From assembly GCF_001483755.1 (NCBI RefSeq), contig NZ_LQBK01000006.1, positions 62,001-126,000 on the forward strand: a stretch of DNA of 64,000 nucleotides, in the 5' to 3' direction. Below, one piece after another: positions 1 to 7,624 of the stretch (its first letter is position 1; each line of letters begins with the position of its first letter). Below the pieces are notes generated by a model, which saw only the letters and a list, made by a program, of their open reading frames with translations, was not told the origin of the DNA and did no database searches. A program made the translations under genes and the position numbers. This stretch comes from Kocuria rosea subsp. polaris (GTDB lineage Bacteria > Actinomycetota > Actinomycetes > Actinomycetales > Micrococcaceae).

Positions 1-961
1 CCAGGTCGATGCCCGTGACCTCCTCGGACACGGGGTGCTCCACCTGCAGGCGGGTGTTGACCTCCAGGAACGTGATCGTGCCGTCCTGGCCCACCAGGAA
101 CTCGCACGTGCCCGCGCCCTGGTAGCCGGCCTCGCGCAGGATCGCCTTCGAGGAGGCGTAGAGCAGGCGGTTCTGCTCCTCGGACAGGAACGGCGCCGGC
201 GCCTCCTCCACGAGCTTCTGGTTGCGCCGCTGCAGGGAGCAGTCGCGGGTGGAGACGACCACCACGTTGCCGTGGGCGTCGGCCAGGCACTGGGTCTCGA
301 CGTGCCGCGGGGCGTCCAGGAAGCGCTCCACGAAGCAGTCGCCGCGGCCGAACGCCGCGGTGGCCTCGCGCACGGCGGACTCGTAGAGCTCCGGGATGTC
401 GTCGCGGCTGCGGACCACCTTGATGCCGCGGCCGCCGCCGCCGAACGCGGCCTTGATGGCCAGGGGCAGCCCGTGCTCGTCGCCGAACGCGAGGACCTCC
501 TCGGCGGAGCCGACCGGGTCGGTGGTGCCGGGAACCTGCGGGGCGCCGACCTTCTCCGCGATGTGGCGGGCGGCCACCTTGTCGCCGAGCTTGGCGATGG
601 CCGCGGGCGGGGGCCCGATCCAGGTCAGCCCGGCCTCGAGCACGGCCAGGGCGAACTCGGCGTTCTCGGACAGGAAGCCGTAGCCGGGGTGCACGGCGTC
701 GGCGCCCGAGCGGGCGGCGACGTCTAGGATCTTGTCGATCACGAGGTACGAGTCCGCGGCGGTGGATCCGCCCAGCCCGTACGCCTCGTCCGCCGTGCGG
801 GCGTGCAGGGCGTCCCGGTCCGGGTCGGCGTACACGGCCACGGAGGCGATGCCCTCGTCGCGGGCGGCGCGGATCACGCGCACCGCGATCTCGCCGCGGT
901 TGGCGACGAGCACCTTGGTGATGGGGCGGATGGCGCCGTCCGCGGGGTTCTTACCGGTCAC
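1..961 (-). CDS. accA3: Acyl-CoA carboxylase alpha subunit (biotin carboxylase), N-terminal part
   Basis: The first 320 codons of the biotin-carboxylase/biotin-carrier chain of an acetyl-/propionyl-CoA carboxylase; the gene runs off the left edge. The family carboxylates its own biotin with ATP and bicarbonate and passes the carboxyl group to the AccD subunit to make malonyl- or methylmalonyl-CoA. Visible are the N-domain signature [16 protein letters not shown] (about residues 17-32), the ATP-grasp loop [15 protein letters not shown], and [12 protein letters not shown] close to the window edge. The start is the GTG at 961, six bases after an AAGGAG (968-973). A -10 candidate TACAGT lies at 991-996 and a perfect palindrome at 1058-1072. 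accE and accD, its expected partners, lie about 10 kb away on the same strand. Confidence 0.93.
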   Translation of the reverse strand, partial: MTGKNPADGAIRPITKVLVANRGEIAVRVIRAARDEGIASVAVYADPDRDALHARTADEAYGLGGSTAADSYLVIDKILDVAARSGADAVHPGYGFLSENAEFALAVLEAGLTWIGPPPAAIAKLGDKVAARHIAEKVGAPQVPGTTDPVGSAEEVLAFGDEHGLPLAIKAAFGGGGRGIKVVRSRDDIPELYESAVREATAAFGRGDCFVERFLDAPRHVETQCLADAHGNVVVVSTRDCSLQRRNQKLVEEAPAPFLSEEQNRLLYASSKAILREAGYQGAGTCEFLVGQDGTITFLEVNTRLQVEHPVSEEVTGIDL

Positions 962-990
962 GTCTCACTCCTTGTCGAATCCTCCGATGC

Positions 991-996
991 ACTGTA
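991..996 (-). promoter_or_regulatory. Candidate -10 box of accA3
   Basis: TACAGT read on the minus strand, 30 bases upstream of the accA3 GTG, leaves a short leader containing the AAGGAG. No good -35 is visible 17-18 bases upstream, as expected if the promoter depends on an activator. Confidence 0.45.
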
Positions 997-1057
997 TTCC
1001 CCGTCGTGAGCAATCGCCCAACCACCCGGCGGCGGACCGGAAATGCGACGCCGTTTC

Positions 1058-1072
1058 TGTAGGAGTCCTACA
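1058..1072. promoter_or_regulatory. Palindromic operator upstream of accA3
   Basis: TGTAGGA-G-TCCTACA is a perfect 7+1+7 palindrome. A near-identical site sits upstream of accD at 12715-12731; over 17 aligned positions 14 agree. Two copies of the same rare palindrome upstream of the two halves of one enzyme argue for a shared regulator. FasR-type TetR proteins are known to control acc/fas genes in Corynebacterium and Mycobacterium; assigning this site to such a protein is inference. The site lies about 75-80 bp upstream of the expected transcription start. Confidence 0.7.
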
Positions 1073-1104
1073 AAGCGCAGGGCGGTCCCGGCGGGGAGCG
1101 GTCC

Positions 1105-1740
1105 TCAGCGGGCGGTGGTCCACAGCTCGGGCACGCCGACGCCCGCCCGGCCGAGCAGCGTGCGCAGGGTGCTGAGGCTCAGGCCGACGACGGCGTGCAC
1201 GTCGCCCTCCACCCGCTCCACGAACGCCGCGCCGAGCGAGTCGATGGTGAAGGACCCGGCCACCTCGAGGGGCTCGCCGGTGGCCACGTAGGCCGCGACC
1301 TCGTCGTCGGACATCTGCGCGAAGAAGACCTCGGCGCTGGCGGGGGCGCCGCCGCTCCAGCCGGTCCCGCCGTCCGCCGGGCTGCGCGTGTCCACGAGCC
1401 AGTGGCCCGTGTGGAGCACCCCCGAGCGCCCGCGCATGGCCCGGATCCGGGCGGTCGCCGTCGCGGCGTCCAGGGGCTTGCCGTGCACCTCGCCGTCGAG
1501 CTCGAAGACCGAGTCGCAGCCCACCACGAGGGCGCCGGCGGCCTCGGGCAGCGCCGCCACGGCCTCCGCCTTGGCCCGGGCCAGGACCATCGCGGTCTCC
1601 TCGGCGCCGGTCACCCCGCGCTCCCGGACCACGGCGTCCTCGTCCACGTCGGAGACGAGCCGGTCGTGGCCGATCCCGGCGTCGGCCAGCAGCTTGGTGC
1701 GGGCGGGGGAGCGGGAGGCGAGGACGAGGCGGGGAGTCAC
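1105..1740 (-). CDS. maf: Maf-family nucleoside triphosphate pyrophosphatase
   Basis: A 211-residue Maf protein, a cytosolic 'house-cleaning' enzyme that hydrolyses non-canonical or surplus nucleoside triphosphates to monophosphates. Family motifs are complete: LASRSPARTKLL at the N terminus, SDVDEDAV, the central GALVVGCDSVFELDG with HGKP, and the C-terminal EGDVHAVVGLSL. Length fits the family. The start is the GTG at 1740, where homology to the LVLASRSP motif begins; an upstream start would read through the repeat at 1794-1893. In mycobacteria maf sits between accE and accA3, and here it still lies next to accA3. Which nucleotide it prefers cannot be read from the sequence. Confidence 0.9.
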   Translation of the reverse strand: MTPRLVLASRSPARTKLLADAGIGHDRLVSDVDEDAVVRERGVTGAEETAMVLARAKAEAVAALPEAAGALVVGCDSVFELDGEVHGKPLDAATATARIRAMRGRSGVLHTGHWLVDTRSPADGGTGWSGGAPASAEVFFAQMSDDEVAAYVATGEPLEVAGSFTIDSLGAAFVERVEGDVHAVVGLSLSTLRTLLGRAGVGVPELWTTAR

Positions 1741-1793
1741 CGTCCCAGGATACGCAGGGCGTACGCGCGAGGTCGCGATCGGCTCTGACCGCG

Positions 1794-1854
1794 CGCGAGG
1801 GGCCGCGTCCTGCTGGTGAGACGTTCTCTCACCGACAGGACGCGACCCCTCGCG
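1794..1854 (-). terminator. Long two-part hairpin downstream of adh
   Basis: Outer arms 1794-1812 and 1836-1854 pair over 19 positions with one mismatch; inside, GGTGAGA (1815-1821) pairs with TCTCACC (1827-1833) around a 5-base loop. It begins about 40 bases after the adh stop codon and precedes maf, so it may act as a terminator or mRNA-protecting structure. There is no T run. Confidence 0.55.
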
Positions 1855-1893
1855 ATCGCCCGGGACAGGACGCGACACCTCGCGTCCGCCCGG
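1834..1893. repeat. Two adjoining 30-bp tandem repeats
   Basis: Units 1834-1863 and 1864-1893 are exactly adjacent and agree at 27 of 30 positions. The core ACGCGAC(C/A)CCTCGCG also occurs inverted in the left hairpin arm (1794-1812) and in degenerate form near 1764-1780, so the 150-bp adh-maf gap holds about four copies of one motif. Confidence 0.8.
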
Positions 1894-1894
1894 C

Positions 1895-2968
1895 TCAGTA
1901 CTCGACGACCACGCGGCCCTCGATCTTGCCCTTCTCCATCTCGTCGAGGATCGCGTTGACGTCCTCGAGCGGACGGGTGCTGTAGGTCGGGTGGATCAGA
2001 CCGCGCGCGTAGAAGTCGAGGGCCTCGACCATGTCCTGGCGCGTGCCCACGATCGACCCGCGGATGGTCAGGCCCTTGAGCACGATGTCGAAGATCGGCG
2101 CCGGGAAGTCCCCGGGCGGCAGGCCGTTGAACACGATCGTCCCGCCGCGGCGGACCATGCCGATCGCCTGGCCGAACGCGGCCGGGTGCACGGCGGTCAC
2201 CAGCACGGCGTCCGCGCCGCCCGGGATCTGCGCGAGCACGGCCTCGGCCGGGTCCTCCGCGAACGCGTTGACGGTGATCTCCGCGCCGTGCTTGCGGGCG
2301 AGGGCCAGCTTGTCGTCGGCGACGTCGACCGCCGCGACCCGCAGGCCCATGGCCACCGCGTACTGCACGGCCAGATGCCCCAGGCCGCCGATGCCGGAGA
2401 TCACCACCCACTCCCCGGGCCGCGCCTCGGTCATCTTCAGGCCCTTGTAGACGGTGACCCCGGCGCACAGCACCGGCGCCACCTCGTACGGGTCGGCGCC
2501 CGCGGGGATCTGCGCGGCGAAGCGGGCGTCCACCAGCATGTACTGGCCGAAGGACCCGTCGATGCTGTAGCCGCCGTTGACCTGCTCCTCGCACAGCGTC
2601 TCCCAGCCGGTGCGGCAGTTGCGGCAGTGCCCGCACGCCGAGGCCAGCCAGGCGTTGCCCACGAGGTCGCCCTCCTGCACCTCCGTGACGCCCGGGCCGA
2701 GGGCCACGACCGTGCCCACGCCCTCGTGGCCCGGGACGAAGGGCGGGGTGGGCTGGACCGGCCAGTCGCCGTGGGCGGCGTGCAGGTCGGTGTGGCACAC
2801 ACCGGTCGAGATCAGCTTGACGAGGACCTGGCCGGGGCCGGGCTCGGGGACCGGGAGGTCCTGGACCTCGAGGGGCTGCCCGAAGGCGGTGACGACGGCG
2901 GCGGTCATGGTGCGGGGGACCGCGGTGGCCGCGGACTCCTGGACGGTCGGGGCTTGCTGGGCGTTCAT
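1895..2968 (-). CDS. adhP: Zinc-dependent alcohol dehydrogenase (AdhP type)
   Basis: A 357-residue medium-chain dehydrogenase that interconverts primary alcohols and aldehydes with NAD(H). Catalytic zinc ligands are visible in STGVCHTDLHAAHGDWP and FVPGHEGVG; the structural zinc loop is ACGHCRNCRTGWETLC with its four cysteines; the Rossmann fold is GIGGLGHLAVQ. Length is typical. The ATG follows AGGAGGAG closely. It lies 48 bases downstream of the aldehyde dehydrogenase on the same strand, so the two probably form one operon taking ethanol to acetaldehyde and acetate. The regulator at 4697-5905 is the likely controller. Confidence 0.92.
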   Translation of the reverse strand: MNAQQAPTVQESAATAVPRTMTAAVVTAFGQPLEVQDLPVPEPGPGQVLVKLISTGVCHTDLHAAHGDWPVQPTPPFVPGHEGVGTVVALGPGVTEVQEGDLVGNAWLASACGHCRNCRTGWETLCEEQVNGGYSIDGSFGQYMLVDARFAAQIPAGADPYEVAPVLCAGVTVYKGLKMTEARPGEWVVISGIGGLGHLAVQYAVAMGLRVAAVDVADDKLALARKHGAEITVNAFAEDPAEAVLAQIPGGADAVLVTAVHPAAFGQAIGMVRRGGTIVFNGLPPGDFPAPIFDIVLKGLTIRGSIVGTRQDMVEALDFYARGLIHPTYSTRPLEDVNAILDEMEKGKIEGRVVVEY

Positions 2969-3016
2969 TGTGCTCCTCCTGGAACGGGACGGACGGTCGG
3001 GACGGGTGAGGGCGGT

Positions 3017-4564
3017 TTAGAAGAAGCCCTGGGCATCCTCGGAGTAGGAGACCAGCAGGTTCTTGGTCTGCTGGTAGTGGTCCAGCATCATGAGGTGGTT
3101 CTCGCGGCCGATGCCCGAGGACTTGTAGCCGCCGAACGCGGAGTGGGCGGGGTAGTTGTGGTACTGGTTCACCCACACGCGCCCGGCCTGGATGTCGCGG
3201 CCGGCGCGGTAGGCCAGGTTTCCGTTGCGGGCCCAGACCCCGGCGCCGAGGCCGTAGAGGGTGTCGTTGGCGGTGGCCATGGCGTCGGCGTAGTCGGCGA
3301 AGCGGGTGACCGACAGGACGGGCCCGAAGATCTCCTCCTGGAAGATGCGCATCGAGTTCTCGCCCTCGAACACCGTGGGGGAGACGTAGAAGCCCTCGGC
3401 GAGGTCCCCGTCCAGGACGTTGCGCTCGCCGCCCACGAGGACCTTCGCGCCCTCCTGCCGGCCGATGTCGATGTAGGAGAGGATCTTCTGCAGCTGGTCG
3501 TTGGAGGCCTGCGCCCCGACCTGGGTGTCGAGGTCCAGCGGGTTGCCCTGGACCATGCCCTTGACGCGCTCCACGCCGTCGGCGAGCAGCCGGTCGTAGA
3601 TCGAGCCCTGGATCAGGGCGCGCGAGGGGCAGGTGCAGACCTCGCCCTGGTTGAGGGCGAAGAACGCGAAGCCCTCCAGCGCCTTGTCGTAGAAGGAGTC
3701 CTGCGCGGCGGCGACGTCCTCGAAGAAGATGTTCGGGGACTTCCCGCCCAGCTCCAGGGTCACCGGGATGATGTTCTGCGAGGCGTACTGCATGATGAGC
3801 CGGCCGGTGGTGGTCTCGCCGGTGAAGGCGATCTTGCGGATCCGCGGGCTCGAGGCCAGCGGCTTGCCGGCCTCCACGCCGAAGCCGTTGACCACGTTGA
3901 CCACGCCCGGCGGCAGGATGTCCGCGAGCAGCTCCATGAGCACCATGATCGAGGCCGGGGTCTGCTCGGCCGGCTTGAGGACGACGGCGTTGCCCGCGGC
4001 GAGGGCCGGGGCCAGCTTCCACACGCCCATGAGGATCGGGAAGTTCCAGGGAATGATCTGGCCGACCACGCCCAGGGGCTCGTGGAAGTGGTAGGACGTC
4101 GTGTTGTCGTCGAGCTGGGAGAGGGTGCCCTCCTGGGCGCGGATGGCCCCGGCGAAGTAGCGGAAGTGGTCGATGGCCAGGGCGATGTCCGCGTTGATGG
4201 TCTCGCGCACGGGCTTGCCGTTGTCCCAGGTCTCGGCCACGGCGAGCATCTCGAGGTTCTGCTCCATCCGGTCCGCGATCCGGTGCAGCACGAGCGCCCG
4301 CTCCGCCACGGGGGTCTTGCCCCAGGCCGGGGCGGCGGCCCACGCGGCGTCCAGCGCGGCGTCGATGTCCTCGGCGGTGCCCCGGGCCACCTCGGTGAAG
4401 GGCTTGCCGTTGACCGGGGAGATGTTCTCGAAGTACCGGCCCTGCACGGGCGGCACCCACTGCCCGCCGATCCAGTGCTCGTAGCGGGGCTTGAAGCTGA
4501 CCTTGGAGCCCTCGGTGCCGGGCTGGGCGTAGACGGTGGTGAGGGACTGGGTTTCGACGCTCAT
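3017..4564 (-). CDS. NAD-dependent aldehyde dehydrogenase (ExaC/AcoD-like)
   Basis: A 515-residue aldehyde dehydrogenase of the acetaldehyde-oxidising subgroup. The catalytic cysteine lies in [14 protein letters not shown], the general base in [14 protein letters not shown], and the NAD-binding stretches [17 protein letters not shown] and FTGETTTGR are complete. The subgroup is typically adjacent to alcohol dehydrogenase and to an AcoR-like regulator, as here. The ATG at 4564 follows AAGGAG by nine bases. A -10 box and two 10-bp direct repeats lie just upstream (4646-4680), suggesting activation by the neighbouring GAF protein. Substrate could include other short aliphatic aldehydes. Confidence 0.93.
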   Translation of the reverse strand: MSVETQSLTTVYAQPGTEGSKVSFKPRYEHWIGGQWVPPVQGRYFENISPVNGKPFTEVARGTAEDIDAALDAAWAAAPAWGKTPVAERALVLHRIADRMEQNLEMLAVAETWDNGKPVRETINADIALAIDHFRYFAGAIRAQEGTLSQLDDNTTSYHFHEPLGVVGQIIPWNFPILMGVWKLAPALAAGNAVVLKPAEQTPASIMVLMELLADILPPGVVNVVNGFGVEAGKPLASSPRIRKIAFTGETTTGRLIMQYASQNIIPVTLELGGKSPNIFFEDVAAAQDSFYDKALEGFAFFALNQGEVCTCPSRALIQGSIYDRLLADGVERVKGMVQGNPLDLDTQVGAQASNDQLQKILSYIDIGRQEGAKVLVGGERNVLDGDLAEGFYVSPTVFEGENSMRIFQEEIFGPVLSVTRFADYADAMATANDTLYGLGAGVWARNGNLAYRAGRDIQAGRVWVNQYHNYPAHSAFGGYKSSGIGRENHLMMLDHYQQTKNLLVSYSEDAQGFF

Positions 4565-4645
4565 GGTGACCTGCTCCTTGTGCGGGACGGTGCTGCCGGC
4601 ACGGGCGCGGACCCCTCGGGTCCGGACCGGCCTGTGATGCAGCTC

Positions 4646-4680
4646 ACGCTACGCAGGGCCACGTTGCACGCACGTTGCAC
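4646..4680 (-). promoter_or_regulatory. Aldehyde dehydrogenase promoter with paired activator sites
   Basis: Minus-strand -10 candidate TAGCGT (4646-4651). CACGTTGCAC occurs at 4660-4669 and again at 4671-4680, 11 bp apart, i.e. on one face of the helix and overlapping where a -35 box would be. This is the layout expected for an activator dimer or two activators. Confidence 0.6.
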
Positions 4681-4696
4681 CGGGTACCGGGGCAGG

Positions 4697-5905
4697 TCAG
4701 CGGCGCAGCCGCTCCAGCTCGAGCACCGCCCGGGCGCGGGCGGGGGAGCGGGCCGGCAGGAGGCGCAGCAGCAGCGCCCACGCCTCGGCGTCGTCGGCGG
4801 CCTCCGGCAGCGTCAGGTACTCGCGCACGGCCTCGGCCGAGCCGTCGGCCAGGACGGCCTCGCGCAGCAGCCCGGTGACGCGGTGGCGCAGCGCCACGAC
4901 GGACGGCGCCTCGGAGCGCGGCAGCAGCGCCCCGGTGTACTCCCGCAGCGCCCGCCGGTGGGAGCCCCGGGCCAGCAGCTCGAGCACCCGGCCCGCGTCC
5001 GAGACCAGCGGCGACTCGAGCCGGTAGGGCCGCGAGGCGATCGCCGGGCCGCCCCGGGGCTCCAGCAGGCGGCGCAGCCGCAGCACCTCGGCCCGGACCG
5101 TGGTCTCCTGCGCCCGGCCGGCCCACAGCTGCACCGACAGCTCCGCGGTGCTCAGCCCGGCCGCGGCACAGGAGAGCGCGAGGAGGATCTCGGCGTGGCG
5201 CTCGGTCAGCTCCAGGGCCCGCCCGTCCAGGAGCAGCGCGGGCGGGGCGTCGCCCAGCACGCGCAGGAACGCTCCGGCGGCCGGGGCGGCGGCGCGGCCC
5301 GCCGCGGGGGACGGCCCCCGGTCCGGGGCTGCGGAGCGCAGGGCCAGGGCCAGCTCGGCCCGGGCGGCGCGCACCGCCGCGCCGACCAGCGCCCGCGTGG
5401 CCGGGTCCGCGGCGGCGTCCCCGCCGGTGAGGTCCACCGCCCCGAGCAGCGCCCCTGTCCCGGGGTGCAGCAGCGGGGCCGCCGTGCAGGACCACGGCCG
5501 GGCCTCGGGGTAGAAGTGCTGGTCGCGGTGCACGGTCACCGGTCGGCGCAGGACCAGGGCCGTGCCGGGGGCGTTGGTGCCCACCGCCGGCTCGGACCAG
5601 TCGGCGCCCTCGACGAAGCCCATCGCCTCGGCGCGCCGCCGTGTCGCGGCGCTGCCGCGGACCTGCAGGAGCACCCCCCGGGGGTCCGTCACGGCCACGA
5701 CCAGCCCGGTGTCCTCGGCCAGGGGGGTGAGCAGCTCGTCGAGCACGGGCATCAGCATCCGCAGCGGGGCCCGGGCCTCCCGGACGTCGGTGCGGTCCAG
5801 CACCACCTGCGGGGTGCAGCGCTCGGGCGCCGCGAGATGGCTCAGCGAGCGGGCCCAGGACAGGCGCAGCTGCGGGTCCGCCGTCGTCGGTCCGTCCGTC
5901 GTCAC
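4697..5905 (-). CDS. GAF-domain transcriptional regulator with C-terminal DNA-binding domain
   Basis: A 402-residue protein without the sigma-54 AAA+ domain of classical AcoR. Residues about 15-170 read as a GAF-type sensor (LAEDTGLVVAVTDPRGVLLQ, ...EPAVGTNAPGTALVLRRPVTVH, ...TAAPLLHPGTGALLGAVDLTGG), followed by an Ala/Pro linker, then a C-terminal winged-helix-like region beginning LELTERHAEILLAL with TTVRAEVLRLRRLLEPRG. The start is the GTG at 5905 after a GGGAGGG. Actinobacterial proteins of this layout usually lie next to an ExaC-like aldehyde dehydrogenase and are thought to activate it; that role is inference. Confidence 0.75.
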   Translation of the reverse strand: MTTDGPTTADPQLRLSWARSLSHLAAPERCTPQVVLDRTDVREARAPLRMLMPVLDELLTPLAEDTGLVVAVTDPRGVLLQVRGSAATRRRAEAMGFVEGADWSEPAVGTNAPGTALVLRRPVTVHRDQHFYPEARPWSCTAAPLLHPGTGALLGAVDLTGGDAAADPATRALVGAAVRAARAELALALRSAAPDRGPSPAAGRAAAPAAGAFLRVLGDAPPALLLDGRALELTERHAEILLALSCAAAGLSTAELSVQLWAGRAQETTVRAEVLRLRRLLEPRGGPAIASRPYRLESPLVSDAGRVLELLARGSHRRALREYTGALLPRSEAPSVVALRHRVTGLLREAVLADGSAEAVREYLTLPEAADDAEAWALLLRLLPARSPARARAVLELERLRR

Positions 5906-5984
5906 GCCCTCGCGCCCTCCCCTGCTCGCTCCTGTGACGCAGCTCTCACGCCGCTCCTCAGGATAGCCCGGGACGCGCCCGGGA

Positions 5985-6049
5985 ACGGCGCGGGGCGGGG
6001 AACCGCCGGAATGCGTCGGGCACTCCTCGGGTTCCCCGCCCCGCGCCGT
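5985..6049 (-). terminator. Very long hairpin downstream of the dicarboxylate symporter
   Basis: Arms 5985-6004 and 6030-6049 are complementary over 20 of 20 positions; the 25-base loop can fold further (GGAATGC with GCACTCC, one mismatch). It starts 23 bases after the symporter stop and lacks a T tract. Probable terminator between the symporter and the regulator. Confidence 0.7.
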
Positions 6050-6072
6050 GGGGACGCCTGCGGTGCCGGGCG

Positions 6073-7551
6073 TCAGCGGGCGGCGGCCGGGGCCTCCTCG
6101 GGACGCGGCTCCGTGGCCCCCGCCGCGGGGGCGGTGCCGGCCGCGGTGCTGCCGGGGCCGGGCTGCGCGGGCCCGCCATGCTGGGCGCCGGCGTCCCGGG
6201 GCTCGGCGTCCTCGGGCACGAACGGGTCGCCGGAGCGCGGGGCGTCGTAGAGCCCGCGGTCCAGCAGTCCCTCGCGGTGGGCGACGATGGTGGGCACCAG
6301 GGCCTGGCCGGCCACGTTGAGCGCGGTGCGGCCCATGTCGATGATCGGGTCCACGGCCAGCAGGAGCCCCACGCCGTCGAGCGGCAGGCCCAGCGTGGAC
6401 AGCGTCAGGGTGAGCATCACGGTGGCGCCGGTGGTGCCGGCGGTCGCCGCGGAGCCCAGCACGGACACGAGCGCGATGAGCACGTAGTGGGTGACGTCCA
6501 GGTCGATCCCGTAGAACTGCGCGACGAACAGGGCGGCGACCGCGGGGTAGACCGCGGCGCAGCCGTCCATCTTGGTGGTCGCGCCGAGCGGCACGGCGAA
6601 GGACGCGTAGGCGCGGGGCACGCCCAGGCTGCGCTCGGCGACGCGCTGGGTCAGGGGCATGGTGCCCACCGAGGACCGGGAGACGAAGCCCAGCTGCACG
6701 GCCGGCCACACCCCGGAGAAGTACTGTTTGACGGAGAGCCCGTGCGCCTTCACGAGCACCGGGTAGACCACGAGGGCCACGGCCAGCAGGCCGGCGTAGA
6801 CGGTCGCGACGAACGCCACGAGCCCGCCCATCGAGGTCCAGCCGTACTCGAACACGGCCCGGCCGATGAGCCCGAGCGTGCCCAGCGGGGCGAGGCGGAT
6901 GATCCACCAGACGACCTTCTGCACCACGGCCAGCGCGGAGCGCACCACGGCCAGGAAGGGTTCGGCCGGGGCGCCGACCTTGAGCGCCGCGATGCCGACG
7001 GCGGCCGAGACCACGAGCACCTGCAGCACGTTGAAGCCGAGGGAGGTCTGCACGGTCTCCGGGTCCACCACCGAGGAGGAGACCTGCAGGCCCAGGAAGT
7101 TGGCGGGGACGATGCCGGTGAGGAAGCCCAGCCACGAGCCCTGCGTGCCGGTGTACGCCTCGGCGGGCGCGGCGGCGCCGCTGCCCGCCCCGGGCTGGAC
7201 GACCAGCCCGAGCACGAGCCCGACCGTCACCGCGATCAGGGCGGTGATCCCGAACCACAGCAGCGTCTTCCACGCCAGCCGGGCGGCGTCGGAGACCTCC
7301 CGCAGGTTGGCGATCGAGGAGATCACCGCGGTCACGACGAGCGGGACCACGGCGGCCTTGAGCAGGCTGACGTAGCTGGTGCCGATGGTGTCCAGCGCCG
7401 TCATCAGCCAGTTGGGGTCCGTGTCGGGGTCGCCGCCGAGGGCGTCGGCGACGGTGCCCAGGGCCACGCCCAGGAGGAGGGCGAGCACGATCTGCGGACC
7501 GAAGGAGGTCATCCACCGGGGCAGACGTCGGTTGCTTTCTGCGGAAATCAT
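6073..7551 (-). CDS. Sodium/proton-dicarboxylate (or glutamate) symporter, DAACS family
   Basis: A 492-residue polytopic membrane protein of the dicarboxylate/amino acid:cation symporter family, importing C4-dicarboxylates or acidic amino acids. Family signatures are clear: the serine-rich VSRSSVGTMPLTQRVAE, the ATTKMDGCAAVYPAVAALFVAQ segment, and the C-terminal PIIDMGRTALNVAGQALVPTIVA. About eight hydrophobic segments are visible, and the last ~50 residues form a hydrophilic Pro/Ala/Gly/Glu tail. The ATG at 7551 is preferred over one 33 bases upstream because that one lies inside a -10-like TATATT (7575-7580). Exact substrate is undetermined. Confidence 0.88.
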   Translation of the reverse strand: MISAESNRRLPRWMTSFGPQIVLALLLGVALGTVADALGGDPDTDPNWLMTALDTIGTSYVSLLKAAVVPLVVTAVISSIANLREVSDAARLAWKTLLWFGITALIAVTVGLVLGLVVQPGAGSGAAAPAEAYTGTQGSWLGFLTGIVPANFLGLQVSSSVVDPETVQTSLGFNVLQVLVVSAAVGIAALKVGAPAEPFLAVVRSALAVVQKVVWWIIRLAPLGTLGLIGRAVFEYGWTSMGGLVAFVATVYAGLLAVALVVYPVLVKAHGLSVKQYFSGVWPAVQLGFVSRSSVGTMPLTQRVAERSLGVPRAYASFAVPLGATTKMDGCAAVYPAVAALFVAQFYGIDLDVTHYVLIALVSVLGSAATAGTTGATVMLTLTLSTLGLPLDGVGLLLAVDPIIDMGRTALNVAGQALVPTIVAHREGLLDRGLYDAPRSGDPFVPEDAEPRDAGAQHGGPAQPGPGSTAAGTAPAAGATEPRPEEAPAAAR

Positions 7552-7624
7552 GTGCCCACGATAGGGCGCGAGAATATACATCACCGAATGACGGTGACGA
7601 AATGTGACGCCCGAATGACGCAGG
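7552..7624 (-). promoter_or_regulatory. Promoter region of the dicarboxylate symporter with direct repeat
   Basis: TATATT on the minus strand at 7575-7580 is a plausible -10 giving a leader under 20 bases. Upstream, CGAATGACG is repeated (plus strand, about 7585-7593 and 7612-7620) around TGACGAAATGTGACG, which looks like a regulator site. No strong -35 is visible. Confidence 0.4.

Noticed and set aside
1991-6250. Very long open frames antisense to known genes (for example 1991-6250 plus strand, 35420-39250 plus strand)
   Set aside because: They mirror the high-G+C codon bias of confirmed genes on the other strand, show repetitive Gly/Arg/Val composition and no domains.
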